From positions 496,001-560,000 of the forward strand of contig NZ_CP131599.1 in NCBI RefSeq assembly GCF_030685535.1: a stretch of DNA of 64,000 nucleotides, written 5' to 3'. The DNA comes from Photobacterium leiognathi. GTDB lineage: Bacteria; Pseudomonadota; Gammaproteobacteria; Enterobacterales; Vibrionaceae. The position numbers and the translations under genes were made by a program. Below the pieces are notes generated by a model. That model was not told where the DNA came from, made no database searches, and saw nothing but the letters and a program-made list of their open reading frames with translations. Of the stretch, positions 17,689 through 26,494 are shown piece after piece (within the stretch, counting starts at the first letter, position 1; each line of letters begins with the position of its first letter).

Positions 17689-19617
17689 CTATTCTGCAGA
17701 ACGTCCACCAATACATTGGCTTAAGAAGTTATCTACTTTTCGAGCAAGTTTCTTTGTTTGTGTTGGTGTGCCGTAATGGTGGCCTGTATTGTTCATTTCC
17801 CAGTATTGAACATCTTTTCCGGCTTTTTTGGCCGCCTCGACAAATCGACGAGATTGCTCAGGGATCACAACCGCATCATCTTCACCTTGGATCACTAACA
17901 GTGGTGCTTTCATATTATTGACGAAATTAATAGGTGATTGTTGTGAACGTTGCTGTTTCATCTTTGGATCATTAAAGTCACCAATGTAGTTCTGCCAAAT
18001 ATCTTCATGTCGCTTCCATGGTTCAGGGAAGTTGTTAATCATTAGCTCAAGATCCGACATACCAAAAATATCGACGCCACAAGCAAACTTATCAGGAGTA
18101 AGTGTCATGCCGACTAGGGTAGCGTAACCACCATAACTTGCTCCCATAATCGCAATATTATTAGGATCACTGATGCCTTGTTTAACCGCCCAATCGATAC
18201 CATCAATCAGATCGTTATGCATCGCTTTTGAAAACTCCCCATATCCAGCGGATATAAAATCATAACCATAACCCGCAGAGCCTCTGAAGTTCACTTGAAT
18301 CACCGCATAGCCACGGTTGGCAAGTAATTGTGCTTCGGTATTAAAACCCCAATAGTCGCGAGCATGAGGTCCTCCGTGAACAAGTAAAACTGTTGGGAGC
18401 TGTTTGGCTTTTATGCTGTTAGGTAGGGTTAAATAGCCATTAATATTTAATCCATCACGGCTAGTAAATTGAATCGGTTTTTGGTGTGCAAGGTACTGGG
18501 TGTAATAGTGTGACTTACTTTGTGAAAGAAGTTCTTTTTTATCAGTGACTGTATCGTAACGATAAATTTTAAAGCCATGGTCGTTATATTGGCTTAAGGT
18601 GAATTTCTCATTGTTACTATCACGACTAAAAATTAGAACACTGTTTTTACCTTTACTGTAGAACTTGTCGAGTAGCTTTTGATAAGCAGGGTGGAACGCT
18701 TTTGCCTCTTGGTAATCTGGGTAACTAAAAGCGATAGCTGGATTTAAGTTGTTATCTGAATAGTATAAATCGACATCAACACGATCATTGGCATAAAGGG
18801 TAGTTATATTGTTTGTTGTTAAATCTAACTCGAGTAACTGGATTTTATCTGTCTCGTTGTTAGCTAATATAGAAAGGGTATTTTTTTTATGGTTAAGCAT
18901 CGCATGAGAGACTTTGCCATTTTCGCCAGCATCGAATAACAGTTTACCTGTACTTAATTGATATATTTCTTTCTTATTTTTTATATAAGCAAAGACTGAC
19001 CCACTTTTAACGCTGTTATTAATAATAAAGCCATCGATAGCTAACTTATCATCGATCTCAAATAATAAGGTTTCTTGTTTCGTTTTTATGTTAAGGCGAT
19101 AAAGGTTAAAGACTTTGGGGTCAGTACCGTTATGTCTAACAATGATATTGTCAGGATCATTTTTGAGGATATCGACGACATAAACCTGATTGTTGCCATC
19201 ATAAAATGGTTTGATATGGCGTGTTGGATGCTCTGTATCTAAAAAGAATATTTTAGACTTCATATCATCGAAATTGGGAACATAGATTAAATTACGGCTA
19301 TCTGGCATCCATTCAAAAAAAGAAATCCAACCATCAAACTTGCCTGTTTCAACTGTTGCTAAATTTTTAAAATGAAGTGCAGTGTAAGGATTTCCATTAT
19401 TATCAAAGCTGTCTTTTAACCATGCTAACTTTTTACCATCAGGAGATATTTGGTAAGAATGGGTACCGTTTGTTGTGGTCGTGAGATCTTTAAAATCGAG
19501 TAACATGGGTAGTGTTTGGTTTGCAAGAGATTGGTGAGTTGCCTCTTTAGGTTGCACACACCCGGTTATTAATAAAAGAATGGCTATTTTTACGTATAGT
19601 TTTTTTATTAACGTCAT
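17689..19617 (-). CDS. S9-family (prolyl oligopeptidase-type) serine peptidase lipoprotein
   Basis: A 642-residue peptidase with a lipoprotein signal (LLLITGC, Cys about residue 20), so membrane-anchored outside the cytoplasm. The first two thirds look like a degenerate beta-propeller (repeated strands, for example ISPDGKKLAWLKD), which in this family limits access to small peptides. The C-terminal alpha/beta-hydrolase domain has the oxyanion region VLLVHGGPHARDYW (about 405-420), nucleophile elbow GASYGGY (Ser about 490), the acid in VIQGEDDAVV and the catalytic His in NTGHHYG (about 615). All triad residues are present. Related to dipeptidyl/acylaminoacyl peptidases; the exact specificity is unknown. 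Confidence 0.92.
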   Translation of the reverse strand: MTLIKKLYVKIAILLLITGCVQPKEATHQSLANQTLPMLLDFKDLTTTTNGTHSYQISPDGKKLAWLKDSFDNNGNPYTALHFKNLATVETGKFDGWISFFEWMPDSRNLIYVPNFDDMKSKIFFLDTEHPTRHIKPFYDGNNQVYVVDILKNDPDNIIVRHNGTDPKVFNLYRLNIKTKQETLLFEIDDKLAIDGFIINNSVKSGSVFAYIKNKKEIYQLSTGKLLFDAGENGKVSHAMLNHKKNTLSILANNETDKIQLLELDLTTNNITTLYANDRVDVDLYYSDNNLNPAIAFSYPDYQEAKAFHPAYQKLLDKFYSKGKNSVLIFSRDSNNEKFTLSQYNDHGFKIYRYDTVTDKKELLSQSKSHYYTQYLAHQKPIQFTSRDGLNINGYLTLPNSIKAKQLPTVLLVHGGPHARDYWGFNTEAQLLANRGYAVIQVNFRGSAGYGYDFISAGYGEFSKAMHNDLIDGIDWAVKQGISDPNNIAIMGASYGGYATLVGMTLTPDKFACGVDIFGMSDLELMINNFPEPWKRHEDIWQNYIGDFNDPKMKQQRSQQSPINFVNNMKAPLLVIQGEDDAVVIPEQSRRFVEAAKKAGKDVQYWEMNNTGHHYGTPTQTKKLARKVDNFLSQCIGGRSAE

Positions 19618-19740
19618 TGTTATACCTATCCCACTGAATTGATTTTATTCACGTGAAATATATTGTGATAACAATTAATTTACGTCCAGTTTTTATTAAA
19701 TATGCGATCGAGTTAATTAATATTCTTATAAGGATACGAG

Positions 19741-20226
19741 ATGATCGAAATTAAGCCTTTTACCAACCGAGATGAAAATGCAGTTAAGCGGATTGTTGTA
19801 CCTAAATCGCAAGTAAGATTTGCATCAACTGCTGAGGATTTCATTGCGAGCGCCACTGAAACTATGCATCTTTATGTGATTTATTATCACGGGAAGATCA
19901 TTGGCTTTTTTAAACTAGACATTGCTTATTCTGAACAAATGAAATTTTGTCCAATCAATACGCTTGGCTTACGTACTTTTGTGATTAGTCAACATTATCA
20001 AGGTAAAGGGATAGGAACGGCAGTAATTAAAAGGATATTGCACTACACCGCAGTACACTACGCTAGATATGATGCCATATATTTAACCGTTAATTGCAAG
20101 AATCCTGCTGCGAAACGTTGCTATGAGAAAAGTGGATTTCAATTAACAGGAGATCTCTTTCTTGAAGGAGACTTTGGTCCACAAGAGGTTATGTTTGCTT
20201 ATAATCATCACGACTTGAAAAGTTGA
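19741..20226 (+). CDS. GNAT-family N-acetyltransferase
   Basis: A 161-residue acetyltransferase. The acetyl-CoA pyrophosphate-binding motif is HYQGKGIGTAVI (about residues 80-91, the Q-x-x-G-x-G pattern), preceded by strand TLGLRTFVI and followed by YLTVNCKNPAAKRCYEKSGF (the usual N-P-A-A-x-x-x-Y-x-x-x-G-F end). Ribosome binding site AAGGA about 8 nt before ATG 19741. The substrate cannot be named. It is divergent from the S9 peptidase and alone in its unit. Confidence 0.9.
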   Translation: MIEIKPFTNRDENAVKRIVVPKSQVRFASTAEDFIASATETMHLYVIYYHGKIIGFFKLDIAYSEQMKFCPINTLGLRTFVISQHYQGKGIGTAVIKRILHYTAVHYARYDAIYLTVNCKNPAAKRCYEKSGFQLTGDLFLEGDFGPQEVMFAYNHHDLKS

Positions 20227-20578
20227 GATTAAATCTTATTAAGCTTCAAAGGAATATTCTGTATTTTGTCACATTCCTTTTAATGGATGGTGTTTTATTT
20301 TGCATTTAAGTGTGATTCAAATCATGCTTTTTATTTATCGCTAAAAAAGAGTTTTATTCACTGGTTTTTAACTGGTATAGCGCAAGTAACCTCTGAAAAA
20401 AATCAAATGTAACTAAAAGTAAAACATTTTAAGTTTTTTTTACCCTTGATACTGGTCATATTTGCTGTTCTGTTGCATTCTTAACTCATAATAAAGATTA
20501 AAAAGCCAATAAAACCAGAGTGTTATGCTTTTAAGGTATTTATTGGTTACAGTTGCTAGATAGTCCAAGGTATCGAAT
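20227..20578. other. Intergenic region
   Basis: 352 AT-rich bases. TGTGATTCAAATCATGC (about 20311-20327) is a partial, imperfect CRP/FNR-like dyad; too weak to call. No ORF or RNA gene seen. Confidence 0.4.
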
Positions 20579-21475
20579 ATGAATAAAGCTCAGCTCAAAA
20601 ATATTGCTGAAAAGTCTTTTTTTGCAATGTTCCATAGAAAAGCTGATGTATGTGATATTCAGGAAACCTTTTATGGTTGGGTTGTATTTCTTGCCACAGG
20701 GAAGGCAAAGATTGTTGTTAAGTTTTCACGTGAAGTCGGTCGTATTAGTAAAGAAGTATCTTGCTTACAAAAATTACGTTCAATTGTAAGTTGTCCGGTA
20801 CCTCAAATTTACTTATTCGGTCGTGAAGAGGGGTATGACTATATCGTGCTAGATTGGCTCGAAGGTCGTCCTGCCAATGAATTGCCAAATGATAAATTCG
20901 TAATTGAGACATTCCGTGAAGATTACACAGATATATTAATCGCATTACATGAGCATAATCATCCTCAGGGTTTTGAACTGACCAATGGTAAGTTTGATTG
21001 TGATTTTAATAATGCTTTCGATGACTGGATGGAAGGGGTTTATAAATACCTTTCATGTGCAGTATCGCCATTTAGTGCTCAATTAAAAGATAAATACACT
21101 GAGCTATGGGAACGTCGTAGAGAGATCCTTTCGCCTATCGCCAATGAATCATCTTCTTTCGTGCATGATGATTGCCACTTAGCGAATGTGTTATTTGATC
21201 CAAAAACATTCAAGGTTGCAGGCTTGCTTGACCCTTGTGATAGCGGTTTCAAACACCGTGAATTGGATGTGATCCACCTTTTTGATGTACGCGGCGATAC
21301 ACATATTGCTGAGCGTTATATTGAAAAGCGCCAACTTGATGATGGCTTTGAAGCGCGTCGCTATTTCTTTAGTTTATGGGATGATGCCAAGCACAGTCGT
21401 AATATGGGCTGGTATGATGAAAATTGGTTAACAAACAAGTTTAACAAGTTTGAATCTGTGATTCGCATGCAGTAA
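20579..21475 (+). CDS. APH-like (aminoglycoside phosphotransferase fold) kinase
   Basis: A 298-residue small-molecule kinase-like protein. Visible elements: VVKFSREVGRI (Lys expected to bind ATP phosphates), the hinge YIVLDWLEGRPANELP (about 97-112), the catalytic loop SFVHDDCHLANVLFD (about 195-209) and the metal-binding GLLDPCDSGFKHRELDVIHLFD (about 215-236). In the catalytic loop the common His-Gly-Asp is His-Asp-Asp; the catalytic Asp and the Asn six residues on are kept, so activity is plausible. The family includes kinases for aminoglycosides, choline, homoserine and fructosamine; the substrate here is unknown and resistance should not be assumed. Monocistronic. Confidence 0.82.
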   Translation: MNKAQLKNIAEKSFFAMFHRKADVCDIQETFYGWVVFLATGKAKIVVKFSREVGRISKEVSCLQKLRSIVSCPVPQIYLFGREEGYDYIVLDWLEGRPANELPNDKFVIETFREDYTDILIALHEHNHPQGFELTNGKFDCDFNNAFDDWMEGVYKYLSCAVSPFSAQLKDKYTELWERRREILSPIANESSSFVHDDCHLANVLFDPKTFKVAGLLDPCDSGFKHRELDVIHLFDVRGDTHIAERYIEKRQLDDGFEARRYFFSLWDDAKHSRNMGWYDENWLTNKFNKFESVIRMQ

Positions 21476-21545
21476 ATAGTTGCCTGTTTTCTGTTATGGG
21501 TATTATGTTTTGTAAGGTAGGGGTATAAAAGAATAGCGAGAAGAG

Positions 21546-22241
21546 GTGCTTATGATGCGTATAGTAAGTGGAATATTGTTGTTTTTATTTGCTGGTGGTG
21601 TATCGCTGGCAGAAGAACGCGAAAGTATTCATTATGCTATTGCTCAAAGCCGTATTTCCCATGATTCTTTTGTACCCATTACTAAACAACCACAGAATGA
21701 ATTTGAAAAACAGGCATCGGCTTACTTTTCTTTATCCACCGCACAACATGTACTACCACCAAATAGCTTTCTTGCTATTGATTCCTCGTCCTTAACGCTA
21801 GCCCATAAGAAAACCCATTCTGTAACATCTGCAATATCAAAAGAAACAGCGGAAGGTTTATATGTTGTTGGTCGTCATGAATGGATATTACTTGGAACAT
21901 CGAAAGAATATTTTTCAGCTTACGTTGATCAAGCATCTAAAAATTCACGAATAGGTGTTAGTGAGTTAGTGGAATTTGAACGAGAGGGGAAGGATTGGGT
22001 GCAGTTCGTATTACAAGGAAAGGAATATAAATATGCGATCAGTGAGTGGGTGAAAGATAGTGAAAAAAGTGACGAATCACTGCCTGTGGTCAAATTGAGA
22101 ACAAAGCTTGGTGAAATAAACGAAGAAATTGAATATGTGCTTATTGATGGCGGTAACGGGATTGTATTAGGCGAGAACTTCTTACGTGATCTGGCTGTAC
22201 AAAATGCCAAATATGATTATATCCAAGGCAGAGTAAAATAA
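21546..22241 (+). CDS. Secreted RimB/DUF785-like protein with altered active-site motif
   Basis: A 231-residue protein with a signal peptide (hydrophobic residues 6-18, GVSLA before EE). The C-terminal 130 residues align by eye with the RimB-type protein at 523-984: VVGRHEWILLG parallels VGWREIAALP, AYVDQASKNSRIGV parallels VKVDTGARSSCL, FEREGKDWVQF parallels FTRDGEAWVKF, and GIVLGENFLRDLAVQNAKYDYI parallels RMLLGRTAMHERIIVDPEASYL. The catalytic Asp of the DTGA motif is kept but Thr-Gly-Ala has become Gln-Ala-Ser. It is therefore probably a retropepsin-fold protein exported to the periplasm, with lost or changed activity. The N-terminal 100 residues are unfamiliar. This relationship is my own reading of the alignment. 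Confidence 0.65.
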   Translation: MLMMRIVSGILLFLFAGGVSLAEERESIHYAIAQSRISHDSFVPITKQPQNEFEKQASAYFSLSTAQHVLPPNSFLAIDSSSLTLAHKKTHSVTSAISKETAEGLYVVGRHEWILLGTSKEYFSAYVDQASKNSRIGVSELVEFEREGKDWVQFVLQGKEYKYAISEWVKDSEKSDESLPVVKLRTKLGEINEEIEYVLIDGGNGIVLGENFLRDLAVQNAKYDYIQGRVK

Positions 22242-22242
22242 T

Positions 22243-22302
22243 AAAAGCGAAGTGTTTTTAGTTATGTTTTCTCGTTGAAACATAAAAGTGCACTTCGCTT
22301 TT
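22243..22302. terminator. Long bidirectional stem-loop terminator
   Basis: AAAAGCGAAGTG (22243-22254) pairs with CACTTCGCTTTT (22291-22302); an inner hairpin TTATGTTT/AAACATAA lies in the loop. It separates convergent genes. Confidence 0.9.
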
Positions 22303-22332
22303 TAGTTATTATCTATTTTGCTGCTTATTCTA

Positions 22333-23145
22333 TTACGCTTCAGCAATCACTTCGTAGCTAGTGAATTTGCGAATATTGATCACACCCGTATCAAAAATCA
22401 GGTACTGACCTTTAATACCTTGCAAAATGCCTTCAACCACTGGCTCTTTATCAAAATTATGTGAACTAATTTTGGTTGGGAACGCATCAACAGGGAAGTG
22501 AATATCTACGATATTGTTATCAAGATATTCTATAGCATCATCACCATATTCAGCTGTGATCTCTGCGAGTTTTGCTTTTACCTCAGGGAGCAATGCTGCT
22601 GCTTGATCAACAAGATCGATCTCTACGTTGTCACCTTTTAGCATCGCGCGCCAGTTAGTTTTATCAGCGACTAATTCAGCAATCGCCACTTCGACTAAAC
22701 CTGAGATCTGACGTGTTTTTACTTTTAAAATAGCTAATGCTTGTGTCGCACCTTGGTCAATCCAACGTGTAGGTAATTGTGTATGACGGGTAATACCTAC
22801 TTTTAAACCAGAGGTATTTGATAGATACACATAGTGCGGCACCATGCAATTTTCTTCGCCCCATTGTGGCTCTCGGCAGGTGCCTTTTGCGTAATGGCAG
22901 GTTTCTGGTTTCATGATGCACATATCACACGAGGCAAGTTTCTTCATACATGGAAAACAATGGCCTTGTGAGTAGCTCTTCTTGGTTTTCTTACCGCAAG
23001 ATTGGCAAAAGATATTACCAGTATGAGTAAGTTTTAAATGTTTGCCGATCAAAGGGTTTAAGTGAAGACGTTGATCGCCAATAGGTAGATGATAGTCAAC
23101 AACATCGTTTAAGGTTGACTTCATTTTACTTAATGTTCCTTGCAT
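22333..23145 (-). CDS. DUF2797 family protein with Cys-rich zinc-binding region
   Basis: A 270-residue cytoplasmic protein of the DUF2797 family. The N-terminal third has eight or more Cys residues in metal-binding spacings: FCQSCGKKTKKSYSQGHCFPC, then CDMCIMKPETCHYAKGTC, typical of this family and suggesting structural zinc. It is followed by VYLSNTSGLKVGITRHTQLP, which resembles the GIY-YIG-like core (YVYLS...KVGITR...TRW) noted in the family, and ends in a small beta domain. The molecular function is not established. It may start at MQG (23145) or at the following Met (MKST); the former has no obvious advantage. Monocistronic. Confidence 0.85.
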   Translation of the reverse strand: MQGTLSKMKSTLNDVVDYHLPIGDQRLHLNPLIGKHLKLTHTGNIFCQSCGKKTKKSYSQGHCFPCMKKLASCDMCIMKPETCHYAKGTCREPQWGEENCMVPHYVYLSNTSGLKVGITRHTQLPTRWIDQGATQALAILKVKTRQISGLVEVAIAELVADKTNWRAMLKGDNVEIDLVDQAAALLPEVKAKLAEITAEYGDDAIEYLDNNIVDIHFPVDAFPTKISSHNFDKEPVVEGILQGIKGQYLIFDTGVINIRKFTSYEVIAEA

Positions 23146-23443
23146 ACATTGCTCGTTGCTTGTTTTTATAGTGTGGTGATTCTAGCAGTTGTTGATAGAA
23201 AGGGGCTAGAGAAGTAGGGATAAAACCCTGTTATGCATTTTCAACTAGAAAGAGTACATGAAAGAACAGAGATTTATTGATGATAGTTTTCCTCCGTGAT
23301 ATTGATCATTATCTTTCTCTGTTATGCGTAAACGATACATCAGCATTAATTTAAACGTGATCACTACCTAGATGATCAGGATATGGGCTGAATTATTGAG
23401 CGAGGTGATCTAGTGTCAAAAGGTCACTCAAGTATCGGCGATC
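23146..23443. other. Intergenic region, divergent
   Basis: About 300 bases between divergent genes, AT-rich, with several scattered GATC sites but no recognisable operator, RNA gene or ORF. Confidence 0.4.
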
Positions 23444-23455
23444 ATGGAGGGTGAA

Positions 23456-23821
23456 ATGCTGAATCGATTTTCAAAAAACATTTCTTATGCAGTATTAAAA
23501 GAGTTGTCGTTAGCAAGGAAGGCGAGACGAAATAACGATGTGTTACAAGAATTTTTACATTTAGAAAATGCACATGTATTAGGGCAAAATTCCACGTATT
23601 GGCATACTAAAGTGCATTGTCACATGTTGTATTGGGCTAGACGTAACGGCGATCACCAAGAGTTAAGAGGCCAGTTACTACGTGTGTTTGGTGCGTTCAC
23701 CAAAACGGCAGTAGGCCTAGTTCCTGATGGAAATACTGGTGGAAGTAATGTTAGCCCATTCAAGCCATTGCCGATATCAGCGTTGCATCAGCAAAAAATT
23801 ACCCGTGCTAAGCAGATATAA
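23456..23821 (+). CDS. DUF3703 family protein
   Basis: A 121-residue soluble protein. HLENAHVLGQNSTYWHTKVHCHMLYWARR and the tail GLVPDGNTGGSNVSPFKPLPI contain the hallmarks of DUF3703 (several conserved His and the N-T-G-G-x-N-V-S-P-F motif). Function unknown; the conserved His residues hint at metal binding. The start is set at ATG 23456, which has GGAGG at 23446-23450 with a 5-nt spacer. The upstream in-frame ATG at 23444 overlaps this ribosome binding site and is less likely. It is followed by a terminator shared with the sit operon. Confidence 0.85.
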   Translation: MLNRFSKNISYAVLKELSLARKARRNNDVLQEFLHLENAHVLGQNSTYWHTKVHCHMLYWARRNGDHQELRGQLLRVFGAFTKTAVGLVPDGNTGGSNVSPFKPLPISALHQQKITRAKQI

Positions 23822-23824
23822 AAC

Positions 23825-23863
23825 AAAGGCTATTAAAGTAATATCATTGTTTTAATAGCCTTT
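23825..23863. terminator. Bidirectional terminator (DUF3703 gene / sit operon)
   Basis: AAAGGCTATTAAA (23825-23837) pairs with TTTAATAGCCTTT (23851-23863) between two convergent units. Confidence 0.9.
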
Positions 23864-23871
23864 TGTTCGCT

Positions 23872-24735
23872 TTATTCCACAGAAAGCGGTGATGATGATA
23901 ATTTTTCCGTGTTTCGATTTTTAATGCTGGTATAGATAAAGACCCCAATGAAATTTGCTGTCAGTAATAAAATAATGGTGGGACCGGGAGCACTATCAAT
24001 AAAAAAGCTTAGATATAAACCTAATACAGAATTAAAAACCGCTATTAGTAGTGAAATAATCAGCATTGATTGAAACTGACGAGTAAGCATAAAGGCTGTC
24101 GCACCAGGGGCTATTAGCATAGAAATAACTAAAATCATGCCAACGGCCTTTAGTGCTGTCACTATAGCTAATGAAAGCAGTGAAAGTAATCCATAATGTA
24201 ATACCTTGGTCGGTAAGCCAATCGCTTGCGCATGTTGAGGATCAAAAATAAACAGTAGTAAGTCTTTTCCTTTTAGCAAACACAGAGTGACTACAAGTAA
24301 AGCAATTACGCCGCCTTCTATAATCTCCTGCCAACTAGCACCAAGTGGATCACCATAGATAATATGATCTAAATGAATATTGCTATGGATCTTAGTAATA
24401 AGCACAATCCCGAGTGCAAACATGGCAGAGAAAACGACACCCATGATCGTGTCTTCTTTGATTCTGCTGTTTTCTTTTAAATATCCCGTCGCTAACGCGC
24501 ATAACATACCCGCAATAAAAGCACCAATGATAAAAGGAATAGAGAATACATACGCTAAAACTATCCCCGGTAGTACCGCATGGGAAATAGCGTCTCCCAT
24601 TAAAGACCAGCCTTTTAACACCAAGAAACAGGAAAGCAATGCGGTTGGAATTGCCACTAAGATCACGATGTAGAATGCCTGCTGCATAAAGGTGAATTGA
24701 AAGGGAGAAACTAAGGTAGCTATCAGGTTATCCAT
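23872..24735 (-). CDS. sitD: Mn/Fe ABC transporter permease SitD
   Basis: Second of two ABC-3-type permeases forming the inner-membrane channel for Mn2+/Fe2+ import. 287 residues, about eight hydrophobic helices; the family segments GWSLMGDAISHAVLPGIVLAY (about 47-67) and AVGMILVISMLIAPGATAFML (about 192-212) are clear. The gene overlaps the end of sitC by 8 nt, so the two are translationally linked. It is the last gene of the operon and ends just before the shared terminator. The highly similar first permease suggests an old duplication, as in other sit/yfe operons. Confidence 0.92.
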   Translation of the reverse strand: MDNLIATLVSPFQFTFMQQAFYIVILVAIPTALLSCFLVLKGWSLMGDAISHAVLPGIVLAYVFSIPFIIGAFIAGMLCALATGYLKENSRIKEDTIMGVVFSAMFALGIVLITKIHSNIHLDHIIYGDPLGASWQEIIEGGVIALLVVTLCLLKGKDLLLFIFDPQHAQAIGLPTKVLHYGLLSLLSLAIVTALKAVGMILVISMLIAPGATAFMLTRQFQSMLIISLLIAVFNSVLGLYLSFFIDSAPGPTIILLLTANFIGVFIYTSIKNRNTEKLSSSPLSVE

Positions 24736-25621
24736 TATTCATTCCTTGTTGCTTGTCAGTGAAAAATGGTGATTGTTTTAACGCTTGTTTCGCCTTTTTA
24801 TATGTTGCAAGTTTTCCATATTTAGGTGCCAAGAAAAAAGTGAAGATAAAGAAAACGGTTTGTAGTAATACAATGATCCCACCTGTAGCACCGTTAATAA
24901 AATAACTTAAATAAGCGCCTAGCAATGCGCTGATCACGCCAATGAACACACTAAGAATAATGACGGTGGAAAAACGATCTGATAACAAATAAGCGGTAGC
25001 GCCTGGTATAACCACCATGGCTATAACAAGGAAAGCGCCAACCGTTTGTAAAGCAGCAACGGTACATGCACTTAAAATACTGAAAAAGAGTACTTTGAGC
25101 AGGTTAGGTGATAAGCCGATGGTTTTGGCATGATTTTCATCAAAAAATACCACCATGAAATCTCGCCATTTGATAATAAGTAGCAATAAAGAAGTACAGC
25201 CAATAAGCACGATTTGTAACGTATCTGTTGGCGTGATGGCTAAGATATTTCCCATCACAATGGTTTGAATATTAACGCTGGTGGGAAACAGTGATACAAG
25301 AAATAACCCAAGGCCAAAGAATGATGTGAAGATCAAACCAATGATCGCATCTTCTTTTAATTTGCTTTGTTGGCTGAGAAATAACATGCCAGCCGCTGCT
25401 AAACCACCGGATAGAAAGGCGCCAAATGAGAAAGGGAGGCCAATCATATAAGCACCAGCCACACCGGGTACAATGGAGTGTGATAGCGCGTCCCCGATCA
25501 AAGACCATCCTTTAAGCATTAAATAGCAAGATAAAAAGGCACAAACGCCGCCAATCAAGGCACTTACCCACATGGCATTTAGCATATAATTGTATTGAAA
25601 GGGTTCTAATAAGACATCCAT
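24728..25621 (-). CDS. sitC: Mn/Fe ABC transporter permease SitC
   Basis: First permease of the operon, 297 residues. GWSLIGDALSHSIVPGVAGAY (about 43-63) and TVGAFLVIAMVVIPGATAYLL (about 197-217) mark it as an ABC-3 metal permease; about eight membrane helices; the C-terminal cytoplasmic tail is basic (KYGKLATYKKAKQALKQ). It starts 9 nt after sitB and overlaps sitD. Having two different permeases, rather than one used as a homodimer, is characteristic of the Sit/Yfe branch and not of ZnuABC. Confidence 0.92.
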   Translation of the reverse strand: MDVLLEPFQYNYMLNAMWVSALIGGVCAFLSCYLMLKGWSLIGDALSHSIVPGVAGAYMIGLPFSFGAFLSGGLAAAGMLFLSQQSKLKEDAIIGLIFTSFFGLGLFLVSLFPTSVNIQTIVMGNILAITPTDTLQIVLIGCTSLLLLIIKWRDFMVVFFDENHAKTIGLSPNLLKVLFFSILSACTVAALQTVGAFLVIAMVVIPGATAYLLSDRFSTVIILSVFIGVISALLGAYLSYFINGATGGIIVLLQTVFFIFTFFLAPKYGKLATYKKAKQALKQSPFFTDKQQGMNNG

Positions 25622-25630
25622 ATATCCCCC

Positions 25631-26494
25631 TTATTGATGGTGACGAGCAAGAGATTGTGACTGTTGCTCACCATTCTCTCCATACATCACCACTGGACGC
25701 TCATGATCGGAAATCACTGATAGTTGACGTTTATCATCATCTTCGTGCAGATCTTTTCCTGCTAAAATGAAGTGACGCAAAACACCACCGAAGGCTATTT
25801 TTAGATTTTCCGGTGTGAATATCTCAGACGTCTCTCCCGACGCTAAGATTGTTTTATTGATCAATACGGTACGATCGCAAAAATCAGGAATACTGCCGAG
25901 ATTGTGTGTAGAAACCAACATGACTTTGCCTTCATTACGTAGTTCACGTAATAACGCCATGATTTGCTCTTCGGTTTGAACATCAACACCTGTGAATGGC
26001 TCGTCGAGGAGAATGACCTGACTTTCTTGTGCAAGTGCTCGTGCAAGAAACACACGTTTACGTTGCCCACCGGATAGTTCTCCAATTTGACGATGGGAAA
26101 AATGTTGCATGTTCACACGCTCTAAAGCGGCATTTACCTTTTCGTGATCGATTTTACGAGGAATACGCAGCATATTCATATAGCCATAGCGTCCCATCAT
26201 GACCACATCCTTCACTAATACTGGGAAGTTCCAATCGATCTCTTCACTTTGTGGAACATAGGCGACCATGTTCTTTTTGAGTGCTTGTTTAGCGGAATGA
26301 TTAAGGATTTCTACCTTGCCTTTGCTGGTGGGCACAAACCCCATAATGGCTTTGAATAGTGTTGATTTACCACTACCGTTGATCCCAACTAATGCGGTTA
26401 TTGATCCTTGAGGGATGGAAAAAGTGGCATCATGAAGTGCGGTATGCCCATTACGGTAAGTCACTGTAATATCGTTAATATTAAGACCTAGCAT
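25631..26494 (-). CDS. sitB: Mn/Fe ABC transporter ATP-binding protein SitB
   Basis: ATPase that powers metal import. 287 residues with Walker [12 protein letters not shown] (about 37-47), Q-loop [13 protein letters not shown] (the S-E-x-x-D-W-x-F-P form typical of Mn/Fe/Zn transporters), signature [15 protein letters not shown] (about 140-154), Walker [13 protein letters not shown] and switch His in VSTHNLG. The last 40 residues, polar and rich in Asp, His and Gln, extend beyond the core domain. The start codon overlaps the sitA stop by one nucleotide (TAATG). Confidence 0.94.
   Translation of the reverse strand: MLGLNINDITVTYRNGHTALHDATFSIPQGSITALVGINGSGKSTLFKAIMGFVPTSKGKVEILNHSAKQALKKNMVAYVPQSEEIDWNFPVLVKDVVMMGRYGYMNMLRIPRKIDHEKVNAALERVNMQHFSHRQIGELSGGQRKRVFLARALAQESQVILLDEPFTGVDVQTEEQIMALLRELRNEGKVMLVSTHNLGSIPDFCDRTVLINKTILASGETSEIFTPENLKIAFGGVLRHFILAGKDLHEDDDKRQLSVISDHERPVVMYGENGEQQSQSLARHHQ

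Noticed and set aside
20311..20327. CRP or FNR site
   Set aside because: TGTGATTCAAATCATGC matches only one half well; too weak to report as an operator.
20579..21475. Antibiotic resistance gene
   Set aside because: The APH fold is shared by many metabolic kinases; nothing in the sequence or context indicates aminoglycosides.
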